64,000 bases of DNA from Acidimicrobiales bacterium (GTDB taxonomy: Bacteria; Actinomycetota; Acidimicrobiia; Acidimicrobiales; Iamiaceae): assembly GCA_035630295.1 (NCBI GenBank), contig DASQKY010000042.1, positions 62,001 to 126,000 of the forward strand, in the 5' to 3' direction. Under the pieces are notes generated by a model. That model saw nothing but the letters and a program-made list of their open reading frames with translations, was not told the DNA's origin and did no database searches. Position numbers and translations under genes: made by a program. Shown here piece after piece: positions 22,216 through 30,355 of the stretch; within the stretch, counting starts at the first letter, position 1; each line of letters starts with the position of its first letter.

Positions 22216-24643
22216 GACGGACTCCTTCCCGCGGCCTCAGCCGCGAACGGTAGGTGTCCGGAAGAACGGGGGAACTCCACGCCGCCGTTGGTGAGGACGT
22301 GGGCGTGGTCGTAGGTGGCGCCTTGGGCGCGGTGGACGGTGAGGGCGTAGCCGTGGTCGAGGTGCTGGCTGTCGATGGCGTCGCCGGTGAGAAGGACTCG
22401 ACGGCCGTCGGTGGTCTTGGCTTCGAGGGCGTGTTCTTGGGGGTGGGCGCGGGTGATGGTGAGGCGTTGGCTGGTGACGAGGCCGTGGTCGGGGAGTGGG
22501 GCGAGGACGACGGCTTGGTCCCCGGCGGCGTAGGCCCGCCCCCCGGGAGCGACCACGTGGGGTCCCGAGAGTCGTCCCGATCGGTGCATGTGCTGGCGGG
22601 CGAGACGGTTGAGGTCCCGGACATCGTCCCGGCGCCACGCCAGCAACGCAGTGTCGTGCCCGTTCGTGACGTCCCGGGCCCAGGCTTGGGTCATCTCGAT
22701 GAGGGCGTCGGTGCGGTTGGCGTTTAGGGACGTGCGACCACGCCCGAGGTACCAGTCGATCGCTTCATGGACATCCCCGTTGCGGAGCTGGGCGAGAGCG
22801 CGGCGTTCGGCCGGGTCGCGTTGGCGGACGTTCTGGCCGAGCGTGGTGAGAACCTCGGGGTGGCGCTCGAGGAGGGCGGCGAGGGCGCCACCGGGGCCGA
22901 TGGATGAGAGCTGGCGGGGGTCGCCGACGAGGACGAGCTTCGACCCGGCCTGTTCGGCATGACCGATGACCCGGTGGAGCTCCCGGTCGGCGGTCATGGC
23001 CGCTTCGTCGAGGATCAGGACCGTGTGGCAGTCGAGGACGATCTGGTGGTTGTCGAGGCGCCAGAGGAGCGAGGCGATGGTGCGGGACTCGATGTGAGCC
23101 TCGGCGCCGAGGGTCCTGGCCGCTTGACCCGAGGTGGACGTGCCGACGATCCGGTAGCCGGCCCGGTCGAGGGCGGTGGTGGCGGCGTCCAGGGCGGTGG
23201 TCTTCCCTGAGCCGGCGACCCCGACGATGACCTCGACCGCCCGCCCGGAACCGCAGACGGCTTCGACGACGTCCCACTGGCCTGGCGTGAGCGACCGGCC
23301 GATCTCACGACCCTTGGCAACGAAGGCGTTGGTGATGTCGTGTTCGGGAAGAGCGGGGCCAGGCTGGCGGGTGAGACGCTCGATGCCATCCGCGATGGCC
23401 TGCTCGGTGGCCAGAACCTCGACCGTCGCGTAGGCCCGCTCATGAACCGCACCGGAGCCAAGGAGCGGAACGACGTGACGCCCACCGAGGATGGTTGCGA
23501 CGACCCGGTCCAACTCGGCCGGATCGTGGCCGTAGAGCAGAGGCGCGACCGCGGCGACGAGGTGGGTGCCGGTGAAGACCTTGTGCTTGGCCATCAGATC
23601 GCCATCGACATGCAGGACCTCGGCCGCAAGGTCCTCGACCTTCTGCTCGGACAGCAGCGCCGGCAGGCCCGGTTCTGTGCGTGCGGCATCGAGCGCGGCA
23701 GTGAGGCGCTCGACAGTCCATCCGATGGACTCCAGCTCGGCACACCACACGGGCATGAGCTGGTCGATGCCGGTGTGGCGCTTCACCGCCCGGCTCTGCC
23801 GGGCGGCCACCGATCGGGCCCGGTGGCTGTCGTTGTGACCGGACTCGGCTAGGTAGGCGGTGATCTCGTCGCTGCGCTTCGAGAACATCTCGCACACCTC
23901 GTCAGGGATGCCCACGATGCGCCAGTGGCGCAGGTTCCCCGACTCCCCCGGATCAGGGGCGATCACGAACCCCATCTCGGCCGCTCGGGCTGCGGAGTGG
24001 AGACGGCCGACCATCGTGGCCGCCTCGACGGTGTCTCGGAGCGACGCACTGTCGAGGCCCTTGTAGCCGCCGGTGCGATCGAGCATCTCGACGACGTTCG
24101 CTACCAGGACGTGATCGTGCGGCTGGGGTCACCGGCCCGGGACGTGCCATGCCGCGTCCGGGCATAGACGAGACCGCCCGTGCCGGTGCGGACCTGCGCC
24201 CGGCCCCGACGACCACCGCGCTGTTGGAACCAGTCATCGAGCCAGTCCATCGTGGCCTGGGTCTCCACATCCAAGAGGGCGTGCATGGTGTCGGCCTGAT
24301 CGATCACCCCGAGGACAGCGACGGACTTGTGCGCGCTCACGACCAACTCGAACCCCGGGCGCTTCGTCCTCACCAACCGTACCCCAGAGGCCGGGTCGCG
24401 GAACCCGCCCGGCCCGAACGCCGCCTCATACGCCTCGGCGGTCACCTCACCGTGCAGACCGAGCCGTGCGGCTCCGGCGCCGCCCCACCGCAGGGGCGTC
24501 TCACCTCGGGTGCCGTAGTAGTCCAGTGCCTGGCCGGGGTGGTCGTCGGCCCGGCCGACGATGGTCGCCTGGTGGTAGGCGACCTCGTCGACACCCATGC
24601 GCCGGAACCAGGCCATCACGACGTCCCGGGCAAGGTCCCGCAA

Positions 24644-25015
24644 CCAACGGTTGCAATCATGTTCCTCATCGGGTCCAGGTGTCCTACGGATCAGTGGGGC
24701 TGGTCCAGGACTTCGTGATGGCCGGTAACTGGCGGGGTGCAGTGGTCAGGGTTCTTGGGGTCGTGATGGGTAGGTCGTGCTTGAGTGCGGAGGGCTTCGT
24801 TGGCGGCGATCGAGTCGTGTTTGAGGCCGATCCGAGCCGAAGGCCACGACGCAGCAACGGACGGGTGGGCGTCACCTCGGATCAGGTGAGAGAGATCGGT
24901 AACGAGACCGGCCTAGTGGCGTGGGTTCAGTCGTAGAGCTCACTGATGAGCCCTCGCCGGACCTGCCGGCGACCCGCCGTCGGACCGACCGATCGCCAAC
25001 CTGAAAGGGGCAACG
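24644..25015. other. 372-bp non-coding stretch upstream of relaxase; possible oriT region
   Basis: No credible gene. The relaxase frame stays open some distance upstream of 24643 without a better start. One small perfect inverted repeat is visible (TCACCT 24872-24877, AGGTGA 24884-24889). MobF elements often keep oriT just upstream of the relaxase, but no diagnostic nic motif can be recognised. Confidence 0.35.
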
Positions 25016-25237
25016 ATGTCCCAGCCCTGCCTGCCGTCCTCGCCGAAGGACCTACCTCGACTGCTCAACGTCACCCAGGTCGCCGAGACGCTCGGTGTGG
25101 ACGTTCGTCACGTCCGTCGCCTCATCCATGAACGACGCATCCCCTTCATAAAGTGGGGCCACCTCATTCGGTTCGATCCGGATGAGATCGCCGAGTGGCT
25201 CGACCGCCACCGCTATGTCGGCGGTGGCCCTCGATGA
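25016..25237 (+). CDS. AlpA/excisionase-type HTH protein
   Basis: 73 residues from ATG 25016 behind AAAGGGG. MerR-like winged HTH of the HTH_17 group: LLNVTQVAETLGVDVRHVRRLIHERRIPFIKWGHLIRFDPDEIAEWLDRH, the standard layout of actinobacterial element excisionases. Probable Xis or transfer regulator for the surrounding element. Confidence 0.82.
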   Translation: MSQPCLPSSPKDLPRLLNVTQVAETLGVDVRHVRRLIHERRIPFIKWGHLIRFDPDEIAEWLDRHRYVGGGPR

Positions 25238-25341
25238 GGTGCGTTGTCGTCGTCACCCGACGTTGGCCTGCGACGCAGGCTGGGATCTTGAGCGGGCGCC
25301 TCGTGCCGGGTTGGCGCCCTGGCCTGTGAGCGCAGGGTGGG

Positions 25342-25827
25342 TTAGTCGTCAATCGTCCAGAAGCGGCCCGGTTCTCCCTCGTGCATGGCGAAGCCAGCGA
25401 TGCTGTTGCCTCTGTCGACCAGCTCGACACCGATGTAGATGCTGTCGCTGTCCTCGGCGTCGAGGGCGAACATCTCGACTTGGGTCACCTCGTCCCCCGG
25501 GGGGCGGCCGGCGATGTTGATGAGCCCGATGTTGGGCTTGGAGACGAGGTGGATGCGCTCGAAGCCGTCCTCGTCGAGCAGGACGAAGCCACAGTCCCCA
25601 CCCGACTCCGCCGTGATGCGAGCGCGAGCCACGCCGGCATCATCGACAACGACGAGTTGCCGCGTCCTCACCCCCTCTTCGATCTGCAGCCGGAGATCGC
25701 TGACCTCGCGGCGGAGCCGGGAGAGCACTGCCGCGTCGACCGTGATGCTCTCGCCGTCTGGGACAGGACTTCCAGATTCTTCTGTGTCGTCCACACCTCC
25801 TGGGCGTGGGCGCGTATCGTCAGCCAT
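25342..25827 (-). CDS. Hypothetical acidic protein, element cargo
   Basis: 161 residues from ATG 25827, chosen because GAGGAGGT lies 6 nt upstream. Disordered acidic N-terminus, a short coiled coil (VLSRLRREVSDLRLQIEEGV, about 35-55), then a beta-rich domain (RQLVVVDDAGVARARI; CGFVLLDEDGFERIHLVS; GLINIAGRPPGDEVTQVEMFALD). No family recognised. Confidence 0.6.
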   Translation of the reverse strand: MADDTRPRPGGVDDTEESGSPVPDGESITVDAAVLSRLRREVSDLRLQIEEGVRTRQLVVVDDAGVARARITAESGGDCGFVLLDEDGFERIHLVSKPNIGLINIAGRPPGDEVTQVEMFALDAEDSDSIYIGVELVDRGNSIAGFAMHEGEPGRFWTIDD

Positions 25828-25983
25828 CGTCGGGACCTCCTCGGGGGTTCCGGCCACGGCCCCGGGCAGTTAGGGCTGCGCCGGGGCCACTCATCGGTTT
25901 GTGTACCGCCAGAGCGGCGGCCCACCCAGCAGTACCACTGCGTATCCCAATAGTCAAGCATCGGCGCGTAGCGTGTCGCTCGC

Positions 25984-26190
25984 ATGGGCCGAAAGATCGA
26001 CGCTGACGACCTGGTGCTCGCTCAGGACATCGCCGACCGCGTGGACCTGGCCCACTACCAGCAGGTCCACTCCTGGCGCACCCGCCATCCCGACTTCCCC
26101 GCACCGGTTCGGGAGTGGGGCCGCATCCGCATCTGGTACTGGCCCGACGTCGAAGCCTGGCTCCGCTCGACGGGCCGCCTTCGCAAGTAG
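25984..26190 (+). CDS. Small HTH (MerR/AlpA-like) protein
   Basis: 68 residues. VLAQDIADRVDLAHYQQVHSWRTRHPDFPAP followed by WGRIRIWYWPDVEAWL is the helix-turn-helix plus wing of AlpA-like regulators, where the last Trp-containing helix closes the fold. A second, divergent regulator of the element; its target is unknown. Confidence 0.7.
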   Translation: MGRKIDADDLVLAQDIADRVDLAHYQQVHSWRTRHPDFPAPVREWGRIRIWYWPDVEAWLRSTGRLRK

Positions 26191-26297
26191 GCACTCTTCC
26201 TAGGTGCCTGTCGCCCACCGGTGATCGTTGCTTCGACTCTTGCAGGCCACCGACGGGCTTGCAGGCCAGTGGCGGTGTGACTGAATAGGTGCTCGGA

Positions 26298-27131
26298 TCA
26301 CGCTTGGACGCGGACGACCAGGGCCTCGGCGATCTCGTCGATGGTCATGAGGGCCGTGTTCAGGGCCTTCACCCCGGCAAGGGATGGACTGCGTGCCAGT
26401 ACGTCGTCCTTCGAGAGGTGATGCCAGATCGGCAGGATGACGGTCTCCCCGGTGGTCGTGGCCTTGGCCGTGAGGCCGTCGAGTTCGATCTGGGTCCACT
26501 CCTTCTCGAAGAAGTGTGGCGACAGGATGACCACACCAAATCGCGAACGGGCGAGGCCATCGTCGATCTTTCGTCGGAGGCTGTCGCCGACTTGCAGCGT
26601 GAGTTCGTCGAACCACACGTTCAACCCAGCCTGGATAAGCGCATCAGCCAGCGGACGGGCAATCTCCTCCTTGTCCTCCGATGCGTGGGAGACGAATAGA
26701 TCGCAGTCGGGGGCGGTCGCGGAGAGGCGGGTGTTGAGTGGTGGCGCGGGGCGTATGGCTGGCCGGGTGGGTCGGAACTGTCGTTCGGAACGTCGGATGG
26801 CATCGTCAAGCTGTCGAAGGTTCCGCTGCTGGGTAGCGGCCTGTTCCTTGATGAGCTTTGCTTCCGCGTCGTAGAGCTGCTTGTTGCGCGCAGCGAGCTG
26901 ACCTTCGAGCTTGGCCCGCTCGGCCTCAGCCTTGTTCGCCTTCTCGTTCTCCCGTTCGGCCTCTCGGTACCTGCTCGTCTGGGTGGAGGCCGAGGTCGCT
27001 CGCTGTGCCGACTGGAGCGCGCTGGCTGCCTTCTTCCGCGCCGTCGCCACCTTGGTCGACTCTTGGCCGATCTTCTTCTGGAGGTCGAGTACCGCGCTCC
27101 GGTGACGTCTCACATCGGACTCGGCACCCAT
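26298..27131 (-). CDS. Coiled-coil TIR-domain protein, predicted NAD+-consuming defence effector
   Basis: 277 residues from ATG 27131. About 10-118 is a charged coiled coil (AERENEKANKAEAERAKLEG); 119-140 a Pro-rich linker; 142-277 a TIR domain: CDLFVSHASEDKEEIARPL, GLNVWFDELTLQVGDSLRRKID, FGVVILSPHFFEKEW. Glu176 in WFDEL occupies the catalytic position of NAD-hydrolysing TIRs. The coiled coil could oligomerise TIRs upon infection. It lacks any recognisable sensor such as NB-ARC or SIR2. Divergent from the DUF2188 gene, with a 10-bp inverted repeat between. Confidence 0.83.
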   Translation of the reverse strand: MGAESDVRRHRSAVLDLQKKIGQESTKVATARKKAASALQSAQRATSASTQTSRYREAERENEKANKAEAERAKLEGQLAARNKQLYDAEAKLIKEQAATQQRNLRQLDDAIRRSERQFRPTRPAIRPAPPLNTRLSATAPDCDLFVSHASEDKEEIARPLADALIQAGLNVWFDELTLQVGDSLRRKIDDGLARSRFGVVILSPHFFEKEWTQIELDGLTAKATTTGETVILPIWHHLSKDDVLARSPSLAGVKALNTALMTIDEIAEALVVRVQA

Positions 27132-27193
27132 GATCGCCTCTCGGTCGTCCAGGCAGCAGCGTGGGCGCTGCACGGCAACGAAGGTACAGCGGA

Positions 27194-27279
27194 GGTGTGA
27201 CAGCGAAATGCTCGGTCGAGTCGCCGGCGGTGGGGGGTGCCTCACTGAGGATGATCGGGGTCGAACTCACTGTCACACC
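27194..27279. promoter_or_regulatory. Inverted repeat GGTGTGACAG in the TIR/DUF2188 divergent gap
   Basis: GGTGTGACAG (27194-27203) and its exact complement CTGTCACACC (27270-27279) lie 66 bp apart in the 206-bp gap between the divergent TIR and DUF2188 genes, one copy near each gene. This suits a shared regulator acting at two promoters or by looping. Confidence 0.45.
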
Positions 27280-27337
27280 TTCTCCTCATACTGGAGAGGT
27301 CGTGGACAGCCTCGACCAAGATCCGAAGGAGTTCGCC

Positions 27338-27580
27338 GTGGCGCCCAGCAATGAACGACATGTGACCCCCCACGAGGACGGCTGGCAGGTCGTCGCCCCC
27401 AGCGCGGACCGCGCCTCAGCCGTCGCTCCCACCCAAGCCGACGCCATCGACCGAGCGCGTGAGATTGTGCAGAACCTCGGCGGTGGCGAGGTTGTGATCC
27501 ATGGCCGAGACGGTCGCATCCGCGATTCCGACACGGTGGCGCCAGGCAACGACCCTCATCCGCCTCGCGATCGGAAGTAG
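27338..27580 (+). CDS. DUF2188 domain protein
   Basis: 80 residues from GTG 27338, which has an ideal AAGGAG six bases upstream. The whole protein is a DUF2188 unit: RHVTPHEDGWQVVAPSADRASAV, TQADAIDRAREIVQNLGGGEVVIHGRDGRIRDSDT, ending GNDPHPPRD. DUF2188 proteins are small, often element-borne and of unknown function. The next gene follows after 4 nt. Confidence 0.85.
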   Translation: MAPSNERHVTPHEDGWQVVAPSADRASAVAPTQADAIDRAREIVQNLGGGEVVIHGRDGRIRDSDTVAPGNDPHPPRDRK

Positions 27581-27584
27581 GAGG

Positions 27585-27770
27585 ATGGAGACGTCGAATC
27601 TCACCAAAGTCGCCGCCAAGGCCATCGTGACCTTGGGCACCGGGTGGGGCCTCAAGGAGCTGTTCGGCACCAAGGCCGGAGTTCTCGGCGCGATGGCGAT
27701 GTTGGCGGCACACGAGGCGTTCGATGCCAAGGTTGCCGGGTACTTGGACCGAGCCGTCAAGTCTGCCTAG
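27585..27770 (+). CDS. Small hypothetical protein with hydrophobic segment
   Basis: About 61 residues: amphipathic start, GTGWGLKELFGTKAGVLGAMAMLAAHEAFDAKVAGYLDRA. One weakly hydrophobic helix. It lies 4 nt after the DUF2188 stop, so co-translated; the AGGAGG directly abuts ATG 27585, which makes the exact start uncertain. No family recognised. Confidence 0.45.
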   Translation: METSNLTKVAAKAIVTLGTGWGLKELFGTKAGVLGAMAMLAAHEAFDAKVAGYLDRAVKSA

Positions 27771-27884
27771 CTGCTCGTCCGTTCGGGCCGGCGACCCTGT
27801 AGCTCTGGTGGCAATCGCCGCCGTAGTCGTGTCCGGAACGTGGCAGCGCCCACCAGGTGCGGTCTGTGGGCGATGATGAGAGGT

Positions 27885-28190
27885 ATGCAGATTCGCCCAG
27901 GGCTTGGTATCGACGACGAGGCGGTGGCCGCCTTCGCGTCGCGTCATGGGATCCGGCATCTGGCGGTGTTCGGATCCGCCTTGCGCGACGATTTCGGGCC
28001 CGACAGCGACATCGACCTCTTGGTCGAGTTCGAACGTGGTCGAACGCCGGGACTCCTGGGCCTTGCCGCCATGGAGATCGACCTGGGCGAGCTTCTGGGC
28101 CGAGAGGTCGATCTTCGGACCTACGCCGACCTGAGCCGGTACTTCCGGGACACCGTCCGCGACACCGCCCGAGCGCTGTATGCCGCCTGA
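27885..28190 (+). CDS. MNT-type minimal nucleotidyltransferase antitoxin (MntA-like)
   Basis: 101 residues from ATG 27885 behind GAGAGG. Pol-beta nucleotidyltransferase signature GSALRDDFGPDSDIDLLVEF, with Gly30-Ser31 and metal ligands Asp42 and Asp44; a third acidic strand is EVDLRT. In the type VII MntA/HepT system this enzyme AMPylates and silences the HEPN toxin. It overlaps the HEPN gene by 11 nt. Confidence 0.87.
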   Translation: MQIRPGLGIDDEAVAAFASRHGIRHLAVFGSALRDDFGPDSDIDLLVEFERGRTPGLLGLAAMEIDLGELLGREVDLRTYADLSRYFRDTVRDTARALYAA

Positions 28191-28521
28191 CGACGATGCT
28201 CGCCTTCGGCACCTCATCGAGGCGGCCGAGACGGCGATGCAGTTCGTGGAGGGACGATCCCGCTCCGACCTCGATGACGACGAGATGTTGCGACTGGCAT
28301 TGACCAAGCTGGTCGAGATCGTCGGCGAGGCGGCCAAGCAGGTCACGGGGGCGACCCGGCAGGACCATCCGACGGTCCCGTGGTCGGCCGCCGCTCGCAT
28401 GCGGGACCGCTTGGTCCACCACTACTTCGACATCGACCTGGACGTGCTGTGGAGCACGGTCATGATCGATCTCCCAGCGCTCCTCGCCGTCATCCCCCGG
28501 CCACCAACGACCACTGCGTGA
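28180..28521 (+). CDS. HEPN toxin, DUF86/HepT family
   Basis: 113 residues, all helical. The Rx4HxY active site is intact: Arg75-DRLV-His80-His-Tyr82 in RMRDRLVHHYFDID. HepT proteins are RNases whose Tyr in this motif is adenylylated by the partner MNT. The start overlaps the MNT end by 11 nt, a standard arrangement. The 63-bp duplicated segment begins at its stop codon. Confidence 0.88.
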   Translation: MPPDDDARLRHLIEAAETAMQFVEGRSRSDLDDDEMLRLALTKLVEIVGEAAKQVTGATRQDHPTVPWSAAARMRDRLVHHYFDIDLDVLWSTVMIDLPALLAVIPRPPTTTA

Positions 28522-28579
28522 GAAGCGGGGTGAGAAGCAAAACTCGGACCAACCGGGTTACTCAGGGGTTCTGGCGGTC
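28517..28579 (+). repeat. Right-end repeat, inner copy
   Basis: 63 bp nearly identical to 30209-30270: two GTGAGAAGC motifs, then AACTCGGAC, ACCGGGTTACTCA and GGTTCTGGCGGTC. It begins in the final codons of the HEPN gene. No attachment core follows this copy. Confidence 0.85.
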
Positions 28580-28778
28580 CCTCCAGGCTTAGCTGCGGCC
28601 GTTGGCCGCCATGTCGGTGGAGGACAGCTGACGACCACGCTGGTGAGGACCCTCGCAGTTCGATGAGCCCGGTTCGTCCCCGTCGCCTGGCGCTCCTCAC
28701 GACGACTGCTTCGTCCCTCAGGGAGCGGTCGCTTCATGCAAGGCTCCTTGGATGCCGATTGATTGGGAGAGAAGCTGC

Positions 28779-29678
28779 ATGCATGGCGGCAACATGGACG
28801 GTGCCGTTGAGCGTCAGTGTCAGCAGTTCATCGACGAGGTCGTTGACGGCCTGGAAGCGCTCCTTGTCGGACGAGGCCTACGGCGGGAGGTGTCATTTCT
28901 CTTTCGGCCGTTCTCGATCTACGTGATCCTCGGACGAGATGTAATGACGGCGGTCTTCCTTCCATCACCGGGCGGCCTGCCTGACTCGATCTGGAACGAC
29001 CTACCTGACGCTGATCAGCCACCTGACGTGTGGCAGAACGAGGTGCAGCTGCGGAAGGGCGGACCGGCACTTGGCACCCTGGCGGCACCGAAGAGCGTTG
29101 TTCTCCAGGACGATCATCGGGATCGAGGAGCTGTCGTTCAAGCCATCGCTGACGGTGCTCTTCGGGATATCGAGCGAGCTATCGCTCTGGGCGCCTTAGG
29201 TGACCTCACCGGGCTCACTCATCTCGAAACGCCCCTGAGGGCGTTCCTAGCTGACCACCCAACGTTTGACCGGAACGTGTTCGTGATGATGCGCTTCAAG
29301 CCGACTGCCCAGCACCGTGCGATTATCGAGACGATTAGAGCGAGCCTGGCTGCCAACGGCTACGACGCTGTCCGGGCCGATGACAAGGCCTACGTGGACG
29401 AGCTTTGGTCCAACATTCAGGTGTACGCCCTTGGCTGTCGCTTCGGCATCGCCGTATTCGAAGACATCGACGCAGAGCCCCTCAACCCGAACGTTGCTCT
29501 GGAGCTCGGCTATATGATGGCCAGGCGCAAGCGAACCCTGATTCTTAAGGAGCAGAGGCTCGCCGCTCTGCCGAGCGATGTGATAGGTCACCTGTACAAG
29601 CCGTTCGACATGTTCACAATCGAGCGGTCGATCAGGGATCGAGTGAATGAGTGGGTGAACGTCGATCTTGCCGGCTGA
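28779..29678 (+). CDS. Protein with C-terminal TIR-like/deoxyribosyltransferase-like domain, putative defence effector
   Basis: 299 residues from ATG 28779, chosen for GGGAGAGA upstream (ATG 28752 lacks a site). N-terminal ~155 residues: alpha/beta region of no known family (FIDEVVDGLEALLVGRGL; DVMTAVFLPSPGGLPDSIW). About 164-295: RNVFVMMRFKPTAQHRAIIETI, AVRADDKAYVDELWSNIQVYALGCRFGIAVFEDI, then NPNVALELGYMMARRKRTLILKE with Glu242, and DVIGHLYKPF. The NPNVxxELGYM block matches the conserved Glu strand of TIR-like and nucleoside-deoxyribosyltransferase-like nucleotide-binding folds. Codon use is clearly less GC-rich than the host. The exact family and role are inference. Confidence 0.65.
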   Translation: MHGGNMDGAVERQCQQFIDEVVDGLEALLVGRGLRREVSFLFRPFSIYVILGRDVMTAVFLPSPGGLPDSIWNDLPDADQPPDVWQNEVQLRKGGPALGTLAAPKSVVLQDDHRDRGAVVQAIADGALRDIERAIALGALGDLTGLTHLETPLRAFLADHPTFDRNVFVMMRFKPTAQHRAIIETIRASLAANGYDAVRADDKAYVDELWSNIQVYALGCRFGIAVFEDIDAEPLNPNVALELGYMMARRKRTLILKEQRLAALPSDVIGHLYKPFDMFTIERSIRDRVNEWVNVDLAG

Positions 29679-29764
29679 CGATTCGGCCCATGTTCCTCAC
29701 CGATCTCCTCGTCTCGCTCAACGGCCTGCGCTGACGTCCAGGGTCGTGGCTACCGTCCTCGGGC

Positions 29765-30181
29765 ATGCCGGTTGTTGGACAGAAGCCTGGCGGGATGGCG
29801 ACGCCGACGGCCCTCGCCGAGCGGGTGCGGCATCGCCTGATGGCTGCCGAGCACGCCGCGGCGTTTCGTGAGGTCGTCCAGTTCGTCGACGATTTCGCTG
29901 CCTTCGACCCCGAGATGAGCCGCGCCGCCGTCGAGGAGGAGCCTCCGACGACCGGAGACCTTCGGTGGGATGCGCTCATCGCCGCTGCTGTCGATTGGGT
30001 GTCGTCTGTTCGCCACTGGCCGGCACCGGCTTGGACGAGTGGTGCTCGATGGAAGCTCGACGCTCCCGGCTGGGTCGTCTCGCCCTACGAACGACTGCAC
30101 CCCTCGATCCGGGAGCAGACCCCCGAGGAGTTCGCACGTCACGGGGTCTACGTGGACCGAGCATCGCTCCAGAGCGTCTGA
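29765..30181 (+). CDS. Hypothetical protein, element cargo
   Basis: 138 residues. Helical start (ALAERVRHRLMAAEHAAAFREVVQFVDDF), then DLRWDALIAAAVDWVSSVRHWPAPAW and the end PEEFARHGVYVDRASLQSV. That ending recurs in small actinobacterial proteins beside transcription regulators or toxin-like genes, but no function is known. Start could also be ATG 29795. Confidence 0.55.
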   Translation: MPVVGQKPGGMATPTALAERVRHRLMAAEHAAAFREVVQFVDDFAAFDPEMSRAAVEEEPPTTGDLRWDALIAAAVDWVSSVRHWPAPAWTSGARWKLDAPGWVVSPYERLHPSIREQTPEEFARHGVYVDRASLQSV

Positions 30182-30208
30182 CGGGGGGGTGGGCTCCAGT
30201 GGGTCCGC

Positions 30209-30270
30209 CGTGAGAAGCAGGGTGAGAAGCAAACTCGGACTAACCGGGTTACTCAAGGGTTCTGGCGGTC
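30209..30270 (+). repeat. Right-end repeat, outer copy
   Basis: Outer copy of the 62/63-bp repeat seen at 28517-28579. Its two GTGAGAAGCA motifs (30210-30219, 30222-30231) match the arm-type motifs beside attL. It lies 86 bp before attR, where right-arm integrase sites are expected. Confidence 0.85.
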
Positions 30271-30355
30271 GCTCGGGATAGCCCGAATCGGCTGCTCAGG
30301 GGTCAGAAACGGCTCTGAAGGTAAGTGGCGGAAATACATTGAAACAGACCTACGA

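Larger units (their letters stand above)
20974..22279 (-). mobile_element. IS3-family insertion sequence (1306 bp)
   Basis: 24-bp terminal inverted repeats (20974-20997 and 22256-22279) both begin TGGAGTTCCCC and end TCCGGAC, with mismatches only between these blocks. CGCC is duplicated on both sides (20970-20973 and 22280-22283). Inside are orfA and orfB in the usual overlap. The target is the helicase part of the relaxase gene. The element looks complete and potentially active. Confidence 0.93.
20668..24643 (-). pseudogene. traA: MobF-family relaxase/helicase (TraA/TrwC-like), frameshifted and IS-interrupted
   Basis: Conjugative relaxase that would nick oriT and unwind the transferred strand. 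N-terminus (24643 to ~24130): DYYGTRGETPLRWGGAGAARLGL with the catalytic Tyr pair, and SAHKSVAVLG. It shifts frame at 24125-24128, where one extra C would restore GDPQPHDHVLVANVVEM, giving the His triad. The middle frame carries a RecD-like helicase: GVAGSGKTTALDAA (Walker A), LILDEAAM (Walker B), VGDPRQLSSIGPGG, LTVHRAQGATYDHA. An IS3 element (20974-22279) splits it; the C-terminus resumes as GRELVYVALSRAR and ends at 20668. Removing the IS and one target copy rejoins the frame exactly. The true start may lie slightly downstream (ATG 24616). Confidence 0.88.

Noticed and set aside
22104-22283. Relaxase frame reading on into the IS up to 22104
   Set aside because: The residues past 22283 come from IS terminal sequence; the inverted repeat and target duplication show where the real gene is cut.
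24872-24889. TCACCT-N6-AGGTGA as an operator for the Xis-like gene
   Set aside because: Too far (over 120 bp) from the start and too short to separate from chance in this base composition.
24644-25015. oriT of the element
   Set aside because: Position is right, but no nic-like motif or convincing inverted repeat beyond a 6-bp dyad could be identified.
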